In this document: piece after piece, positions 7,013 to 11,453 of the stretch
Layout of the letters: each line of letters opens with the position of its first letter
Position numbering within the stretch: position 1 is the first letter of the stretch
Source: Deltaproteobacteria bacterium
Lineage (GTDB): Bacteria; Desulfobacterota; Syntrophia; Syntrophales; UBA2185
NCBI GenBank assembly: GCA_026388495.1
Contig: JAPLJQ010000129.1
Location: forward strand, 1-11,453
Direction of reading: 5' to 3'
Length of the DNA stretch: 11,453 nt
The notes under the pieces: generated by a model
Told to the model about the DNA's origin: nothing
The model's input: the letters and a program-made list of their open reading frames with translations, nothing else
The model's database searches: none
Made by a program: the position numbers and the translations under genes

Positions 7013-7180
7013 TCATTTTTCCCCGCTGTCCTTTTCGGGAAGGTCTGCATCGATAAAAATTCCTTCTGTTCCGAAAGGAGACTCGTCAACTCTTTCCGTC
7101 TTCTTTCTCGCATCTTCCGTATCATATCCCTGACGGTCGAGCCGGGGAAACCCGTCCTCCTGTTTTACCCGAGGCTTCAT
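7013..7180 (-). CDS. Small hydrophilic protein, 55 residues
   Basis: A short reading frame begins seven bases after the acyl-CoA dehydrogenase stop codon. AAAGGG overlapping that stop lies about ten bases before the ATG and can serve as its ribosome-binding site. The product begins MKPRVKQEDGFPRLDRQGYD, has a charged middle (EDARKKTERVDE), then SPFGTEGIFIDADLPEK, and ends in GEK. It is very hydrophilic, without cysteines or a membrane span. The tight coupling to the upstream stop, the immediate downstream terminator and the lack of internal stops support a real small gene. I do not recognise the family and see no direct functional clue beyond its place in the dehydrogenase operon. Confidence 0.6.
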   Translation of the reverse strand: MKPRVKQEDGFPRLDRQGYDTEDARKKTERVDESPFGTEGIFIDADLPEKDSGEK

Positions 7181-7187
7181 CGCGGGA

Positions 7188-8327
7188 CTACCCTTTCAAT
7201 GTTTCTCTGGCAATGACGATTCTCTGAACCTCGGAGGTCCCGTCATAGATAGTGGTCGCCCTTGCATCACGGTAGAGCCTTTCAACTTTGTATTCCTTGA
7301 TGTATCCATATCCGCCATGGACCTGGAGGGCTCTGTGTGCCGCCCTGTTTGCCGTCTCGGATGCGTAGAGCTTGGCCATGGCCGATTCCCTGGTAAAGGA
7401 AAGCCCCTGATCCCTGCGATCGGCGGCATGGATGGTCAGCCAGTTTGCCGCTTCTATCTCCGTGGCCGTATCCGCAATCATCCACTGGATAGCCTGGAAT
7501 GTGCTGATAAGCTTACCGAACTGTTTGCGATTTTTTGCGTACCCTATCGCTTCATCGAGGCATGCCCTTGCAATGCCTACAGACAGAGCTGCCGTTCCAA
7601 TCCGTCCGCTGTCCAGAGCCACCATGGCGATCTTGAATCCGCCGCCTTCTTTACCGAGGAGATTTTCCCCGGGAATTCTGCAGTCTTCAAATCTCAATTC
7701 TACCGTGTTGGATGCCTTCATGCCCATGAAATTTTCCTCGGGTCCGACGATGAAGCCGGGAAAGCCCTTTTCCACGATGAACGCAGAAAGCCCCCGGTTG
7801 GACTTTTCCGGACCCGTTCGGGCAATCAGGATAACCACATCGGCAAACGCCCCGTTTGTGATGAAAGATTTGGTTCCGTTGACGATATAGCAATCGCCTT
7901 TATATTCGGCCCGCGTGAGTGTACCGCCCGTATCTGAGCCCGCTTCCTGTTCCGTGAGGGCGAAGGCACCAATGGTCTCCCCGGTTGCGAGGGGCTGTAA
8001 ATACCTTTGCTTCTGCTCTTCATTGCCGTATCTCAGCAAAGGGTCGGCCACGAGGTTTGACATGGACATGGCCGTGGCAGTGGATGGGCAGGCGTAGGCA
8101 ATTTCCTGCAGGGCGAGACAGTAACTGACAGTCCCGGCGTCGGTGCCCCCGTATTCAGCAGGAACCATCATTCCCATCAATCCCAGTTCCCCCATCTTTT
8201 TCATGGCATCATGCGGGAAAGTTTTCTCCTGATCCCGCTGATATGCATAGGGTTCAAGTTCCTTTTTCGCAAACTCCCGGGCCATTAACCTGATCATCTC
8301 CTGCTCGTCACTAAGCTGGAAAGACAT
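7188..8327 (-). CDS. Acyl-CoA dehydrogenase (FAD flavoprotein)
   Basis: This is a full-length, 379-residue member of the short/medium-chain acyl-CoA dehydrogenase family. It oxidises an acyl-CoA to the enoyl-CoA and passes electrons from FAD to electron-transfer flavoprotein. Signature motifs present are ALTEQEAGSDTGG (FAD/substrate binding), NGTKSFITNG, RKQFGKLISTFQAIQWMIAD and QVHGGYGYIKEY. The usual catalytic Glu of the IYEGT motif is Asp362 here (IYDGTSEVQR). The alternative base position used by isovaleryl-type enzymes is in ALDSGR, also Asp (239), so the base is probably an aspartate. The start is firm: AAGGAGG ends six bases before the ATG and overlaps the upstream stop, so this gene is co-translated with the XRE-cupin gene (11-bp gap). 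The substrate is not determinable from sequence; a short-chain, cyclic or aromatic-derived acyl-CoA is plausible. Confidence 0.93.
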   Translation of the reverse strand: MSFQLSDEQEMIRLMAREFAKKELEPYAYQRDQEKTFPHDAMKKMGELGLMGMMVPAEYGGTDAGTVSYCLALQEIAYACPSTATAMSMSNLVADPLLRYGNEEQKQRYLQPLATGETIGAFALTEQEAGSDTGGTLTRAEYKGDCYIVNGTKSFITNGAFADVVILIARTGPEKSNRGLSAFIVEKGFPGFIVGPEENFMGMKASNTVELRFEDCRIPGENLLGKEGGGFKIAMVALDSGRIGTAALSVGIARACLDEAIGYAKNRKQFGKLISTFQAIQWMIADTATEIEAANWLTIHAADRRDQGLSFTRESAMAKLYASETANRAAHRALQVHGGYGYIKEYKVERLYRDARATTIYDGTSEVQRIVIARETLKG

Positions 8328-8338
8328 GTCGATCCTCC

Positions 8339-8887
8339 TTACGGTACGTAGATCACGACGAGAAGTTTGGTGGTTTCCCCTTTTGGATTGCTGAGTTTAT
8401 GGTGCAGGGCGGAATTGAAATGAACACTTTCTCCCTTCACCAGTTCTTTTATGTTTTCCCCGATGTGAATCGTGAGTTCTCCCTTGAGGACATGAATGAA
8501 TTCTTCCCCGTCATGGTGATATTCTACACCCCTGTGTTCCGTTTTCGGATCAATCGTCACGAGATATGCGCGTAAATGCTTATCGTCACCCGGTTTGGTC
8601 AGAGGAATATAGGCATAGGATTCCACCCGTTTCCGGTGGCTTTTTTTCCGCACCCTGGTTGCCTTGGCCTCATTGACTTCGGCGTCTTCCATGTTCAGTT
8701 TCAAGGCCCGGCTGAGTTGAAGCAATAGCGCCACCGGCGGGACAATTTTATCTTCTTCCACCTGCATGATCACGTCAAGCGGGTATCCCGTATCATGGGC
8801 GACATCTTCAAGACTTAAGCCCAGTTTTTCTCTGCCCTGTCTGGCCCTCTGGCCCAGGGATCCTTCTTTTTGTTTTGTCCTGGCCAT
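8339..8887 (-). CDS. XRE-family regulator with C-terminal cupin domain
   Basis: The 182-residue transcription factor has an XRE-type helix-turn-helix near residues 12-70 (LGQRARQGREKLGLSLEDVA, then VIMQVEEDKIVPP and LLLQLSRALKL). A basic linker (KKSHRKRVES) leads to a cupin_2 domain in the last 80 residues: EYHHDGEEFIHVLKGEL (first cupin motif) and GESVHFNSALHHKLSNP (second motif). The cupin pocket probably binds a small effector, perhaps via a metal held by the His/Glu residues. The ATG at 8887 is chosen because GGGAGGTG lies just upstream; an upstream ATG at 8932 adds 15 residues without a ribosome-binding site. It leads the operon with the acyl-CoA dehydrogenase, so it most likely controls that gene and itself. 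Confidence 0.9.
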   Translation of the reverse strand: MARTKQKEGSLGQRARQGREKLGLSLEDVAHDTGYPLDVIMQVEEDKIVPPVALLLQLSRALKLNMEDAEVNEAKATRVRKKSHRKRVESYAYIPLTKPGDDKHLRAYLVTIDPKTEHRGVEYHHDGEEFIHVLKGELTIHIGENIKELVKGESVHFNSALHHKLSNPKGETTKLLVVIYVP

Positions 8888-8984
8888 CTCACACCTCCCC
8901 AATGATTCATTGACCGAAAGCGCATCCCCCATGTCCCGTTTAAATTCCCTTTTGCGTTCACAACGTATTGAGGATATAGGGGAA

Positions 8985-9003
8985 ACATGAGATCAAAACA
9001 TGT
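8985..9003. promoter_or_regulatory. Palindromic operator candidate
   Basis: ACATG and its inverse CATGT are separated by nine bases, so the centres of the half-sites lie 14 bp apart, not a whole helical turn. The site lies 17-35 bp downstream of the -10 box of the minus-strand promoter, where a bound repressor would block transcription. Autoregulation by the XRE-cupin protein is an inference; short half-sites like these also occur by chance. Confidence 0.35.
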
Positions 9004-9019
9004 GTTCAGGTTTTTTCAT

Positions 9020-9048
9020 ATATTAAATGAGGCGTTGGTTGTTGTCAA
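9020..9048 (-). promoter_or_regulatory. Sigma-70-like promoter for the XRE-cupin/acyl-CoA dehydrogenase operon
   Basis: Reading the minus strand, TTGACA (9048-9043, perfect -35) is followed by a 17-base spacer and TAATAT (9025-9020, four of six consensus -10 bases). It points at the XRE-cupin gene with a leader of roughly 125 bases. This is the best promoter match in the window. Confidence 0.65.
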
Positions 9049-9152
9049 TCACAATAAGGTTTGATTTTGATGGAATTCATTTTCATAGAATCATCATTGA
9101 TGCTGTGGTATAAAAATAATACACCGATAAGAAAGTAAAATTAAGGATGGCC

Positions 9153-9214
9153 GTTTGTCCCGGCGCGATAAGTCGGAGGGATGACAAACGCGTTGCTTAT
9201 GTTTTATTGAACGC
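9153..9214 (+). promoter_or_regulatory. Structured 5' leader of the multi-PAS gene
   Basis: GTTTGTC (9153-9159) pairs perfectly with GACAAAC (9183-9189), and the stem extends as CCC/GGG across a two-base bulge. A second hairpin, GCGTT (9190-9194) with AACGC (9210-9214), starts on the next base. No U tract follows, so it is not a plain terminator. The Shine-Dalgarno GGGAGG comes only about 7 bases later. I could not match it to a known riboswitch class. Confidence 0.5.
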
Positions 9215-9232
9215 CCTGAAGGGAGGATTTTA

Positions 9233-11453
9233 ATGTCTGAAAAATCACGCGATGGCAATTCACCTGAAGGGATATCTACATCGGAAGAAAACCCATCCAA
9301 GTCCAGGGAGGCGGAAGAAAAGCGTCGTGAAAGCGAGCAGCTCTTCAGGAGCCTGACGGAAAATTCTCTGGCAGCCGTGTTTATCGTGCAGGACGGAAAG
9401 TTCCGCTATATTAACACCAGTGCGATTGCTTATGCCGGCTATACCGCTGAAGAACTCATTGGTCGGGATTCCGACGTTATCGTTCATCCCGACGATAAAG
9501 AAATGGTAAAAAAGAAGGCTCGCGACATGTTACAAGGGAGAGACGCCACACCCTATGAATTCAGAATGGTAACCAAGCAGGGCGCAATCAGATTCATCAT
9601 TCAAATCGTCTCTTCCATCCAGTACAACGCCAAGCCGGCCATCCTCGCTAATGCTATTGACGTCACCGAGCGCAAGGAGACGGAAGAGGCTCTGAGAGAA
9701 TCGGAGAGGCGGCTGGCGGATATTATTGATTTTCTGCCGGATGCGACCCTTGCCATTGACAGGCAGGGAAAGGTTATTGCCTGGAATCACGCCATAGAGG
9801 AAATGACGGGGGTCAAGGCGCCCGACATGCTGGGTAAAGGCGACTACGAGTATGCCCTGCCGTTTTACGGTATACGAAGGCCCATCCTGCTGGATCTGGT
9901 CCTGAAACCGGACAAGAAAATCGAGCGGAGTTATTATTCAATTCTCGAAAAGAAAAAAGACCTTCTGATCGTGGAGACATGGGTTCCTTTTTTAAGGTGG
10001 AGGAGTGCCTTTCTCTGGGCAAAGGCAAGACCCCTTTATGACAGCAAGGGAGACATTGTAGGCGCCATCGAGTCAATCCGGGACATCACGGAGCGAAAGC
10101 AACTGGAAGAGTTGCTGCGAACGAGCGAGGAAAAGTACCGGCAGCTGTTCACAACGGTGCCGGACGCCATTTTCATGTTTGACGCAGGCACGCGCCAGTT
10201 CATCGATGCAAATGAGAGCGCCTTGAGACTATATGGCTGCAGCCGGGATGAATTTCTCAAAATGACGCTTGCGGATATCACGGCGGAACCGGAAGAATCA
10301 GAAAAGGTTGTAAAGAAGACGATGGCCGTAAGAATGGACTGGGTGCCGCTTCGCTATCACAGGAAAAAAGACAAAACCGTGTTCCCTGTGGAAGCATCCA
10401 CGAGCATGTTTGATCTGGGGGGACGGAATGTCATCTGCGTTGTCATCCGTGACATCACGGACCGCAGGCGAACCGAAGAAACAATCAAGGAGAGCGAGGA
10501 GCGGCACCGCACGTTGTTCGAGAGCACGGCAAATCCTATCCTGGTCATCGACACGGAGGGAAATTATATCAACGGCAACAATTCAGCCCTCCGGTTTTTT
10601 GAGTGTACGCAGGATGAACTACTATCGAAAAATGTACTCGATTTCATGCCGCCGGACAGAAAACAACAGGTTCTTGATATACAAAAACCCCTGTGGCAGT
10701 CCGGTGGGTCTGTGGAAACGGAATACCACATTCATGGCAGCGTCAAGTTTATGGAATTGACCGTTACGCCAACCACAAGGCAGGGGAAGAATGTGATCCT
10801 GGGGATAGGAAAAGATATCACCAAGCGCAAGCAGGCGGAAGAGAAGCTGAGAGAATCGGAGAGGCGGCTTGCGGATATTATTGATTTTCTGCCGGATGCG
10901 ACCCTTGCCATCGACAGGCAGGGAAAGGTTATTGCCTGGAATCGCGCCATAGAGGAAATGACGGGGGTCAAGGCCGTGAACATGCTGGGAAATGGCGACT
11001 ACGAGTATGCCCTGCCGTTTTATGCCGTTCGAAGGCCCATCCTGATCGATCTGGTCCTGAAACCGGACAAGGACATTGAACGGAGTTATTATTCTATCCT
11101 CAATAAACAGAAAGATCTCCTCATCGTGGAGACGTGGGTTCCGTATTTGAAAGAAAAAAGGGCCTTTCTCTGGGCAAAAGCGAGTCCTCTTTATGACGGT
11201 AGGGGCGATATTGTGGGCGCCATCGAGTCGATCCGGGACATCACGGAGCGCAAGCAGGCGGAGGAGGTGCTGGGAAAAAGAGAGATGGAGCTTGAAGCCA
11301 AGACCCATGAACTTGAAGACCTCAATGCGGCCTTAAGAGTTTTGCTCAAACAGAGGGATGAGGATAAAAACGAGCTTGAGCAGAAGGTGCTGTCGAACGT
11401 CAAGATGCTTATTCTGCCGCACATGGAGAAATTGAAAAGTCATGTCGATCTGA
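9233..11453 (+). CDS. Multi-PAS sensor regulator, 3' end outside the window (predicted LuxR-type HTH)
   Basis: The start ATG has GGGAGG seven bases upstream. The reading frame stays open to the end of the window (740 codons). Five PAS/PAC units are visible, at about residues 35-148, 157-290, 298-412, 421-533 and 542-675, each ending in a D(I/V)T(E/D/K)RK-type PAC end. Units 2 and 5 are of the same unusual subtype (FLPDATLAIDRQGKVIAWN, GDYEYALPFY, FLWAKA, GAIESIRDITERK) and nearly identical. A coiled coil (676-718) follows, then NVKMLILPHMEKLK, which in deltaproteobacterial PAS proteins typically sits just before a LuxR-type helix-turn-helix. I therefore predict a DNA-binding response protein and not a histidine kinase; no kinase motifs are in the visible part. 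It lacks a signal peptide and membrane span, so sensing is cytoplasmic. It is divergent from the XRE-cupin operon. Confidence 0.88.
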   Translation, partial: MSEKSRDGNSPEGISTSEENPSKSREAEEKRRESEQLFRSLTENSLAAVFIVQDGKFRYINTSAIAYAGYTAEELIGRDSDVIVHPDDKEMVKKKARDMLQGRDATPYEFRMVTKQGAIRFIIQIVSSIQYNAKPAILANAIDVTERKETEEALRESERRLADIIDFLPDATLAIDRQGKVIAWNHAIEEMTGVKAPDMLGKGDYEYALPFYGIRRPILLDLVLKPDKKIERSYYSILEKKKDLLIVETWVPFLRWRSAFLWAKARPLYDSKGDIVGAIESIRDITERKQLEELLRTSEEKYRQLFTTVPDAIFMFDAGTRQFIDANESALRLYGCSRDEFLKMTLADITAEPEESEKVVKKTMAVRMDWVPLRYHRKKDKTVFPVEASTSMFDLGGRNVICVVIRDITDRRRTEETIKESEERHRTLFESTANPILVIDTEGNYINGNNSALRFFECTQDELLSKNVLDFMPPDRKQQVLDIQKPLWQSGGSVETEYHIHGSVKFMELTVTPTTRQGKNVILGIGKDITKRKQAEEKLRESERRLADIIDFLPDATLAIDRQGKVIAWNRAIEEMTGVKAVNMLGNGDYEYALPFYAVRRPILIDLVLKPDKDIERSYYSILNKQKDLLIVETWVPYLKEKRAFLWAKASPLYDGRGDIVGAIESIRDITERKQAEEVLGKREMELEAKTHELEDLNAALRVLLKQRDEDKNELEQKVLSNVKMLILPHMEKLKSHVDL
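9692..10104 (+). repeat. Intragenic duplication, copy 1 (PAS unit 2)
   Basis: This 413-bp block recurs at 10847-11259 at an offset of exactly 1155 bp (385 codons) without gaps. The first 126 bases of the two copies differ at only three positions by hand count, and the protein copies differ at roughly 18 of 138 residues. The duplication therefore covers a whole PAS unit plus its linker. Confidence 0.9.
10847..11259 (+). repeat. Intragenic duplication, copy 2 (PAS unit 5)
   Basis: This is the partner of the block at 9692-10104. Differences cluster in the middle (a stretch around residues 252-258 in copy 1, WVPFLRWRSAF, against WVPYLKEKRAF in copy 2), while the 5' linker and the first strand of the PAS fold are nearly unchanged. 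Confidence 0.9.

Noticed and set aside
7317..7937. 206-codon plus-strand reading frame opposite the acyl-CoA dehydrogenase
   Set aside because: It is an antisense shadow of a strongly conserved gene, with no ribosome-binding site and no family resemblance.
10622..11308. 228-codon minus-strand reading frame opposite the PAS gene
   Set aside because: It is an antisense shadow; its apparent similarity to the frame at 9530-9790 only reflects the PAS duplication on the plus strand.

Overview
The window looks like a chromosomal segment of an anaerobic deltaproteobacterium (Desulfobacterota), possibly a Syntrophus/Smithella relative. This is an inference from gene content: a multi-PAS regulator of the kind expected to end in a LuxR-type helix-turn-helix, a cobalamin-binding-type radical SAM protein, an acyl-CoA dehydrogenase behind an XRE-cupin regulator, and dispersed palindromic repeats. 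No marker gene fixes the taxon.

Layout. (1) Bases 1-1544 carry no intact gene. They hold a large inverted repeat (arms 1-125 and 1111-1235), a third diverged copy of the arm at 561-657, a decayed tyrosine-recombinase tail (about 416-515, minus) and a 140-bp nested palindromic element (772-911). This is a graveyard of mobile DNA. (2) Bases 1545-4488 carry two minus-strand genes: an ankyrin-repeat/caspase-like (peptidase C14) lipoprotein and a radical SAM/B12-binding protein whose Shine-Dalgarno is positioned for an ATC codon where ATG is expected. (3) Bases 4816-6941 carry four minus-strand genes in the order small helical protein, RNase Z-like metallo-beta-lactamase, single-span membrane protein, bactofilin. 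(4) Bases 7013-8887 form a minus-strand operon: XRE-cupin regulator, acyl-CoA dehydrogenase (catalytic Glu position is Asp), and a 55-aa small protein. It is driven by a good sigma-70-like promoter (9020-9048) and closed by a rho-independent terminator (6953-6987). (5) From 9233 a plus-strand multi-PAS signalling protein runs off the window. It has five PAS domains, and domains 2 and 5 are nearly identical copies.

How the genes fit together. The XRE-cupin protein probably senses a small ligand and controls the acyl-CoA dehydrogenase downstream of it, a common arrangement for fatty or aromatic acid degradation. The membrane protein and bactofilin are spaced as one unit and may form a membrane-attached scaffold. 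The terminator that ends the dehydrogenase operon lies only a few bases before the small helical-protein gene, so expression of the next cluster may depend on read-through. The PAS protein is transcribed divergently from the XRE operon and has a structured 5' leader.
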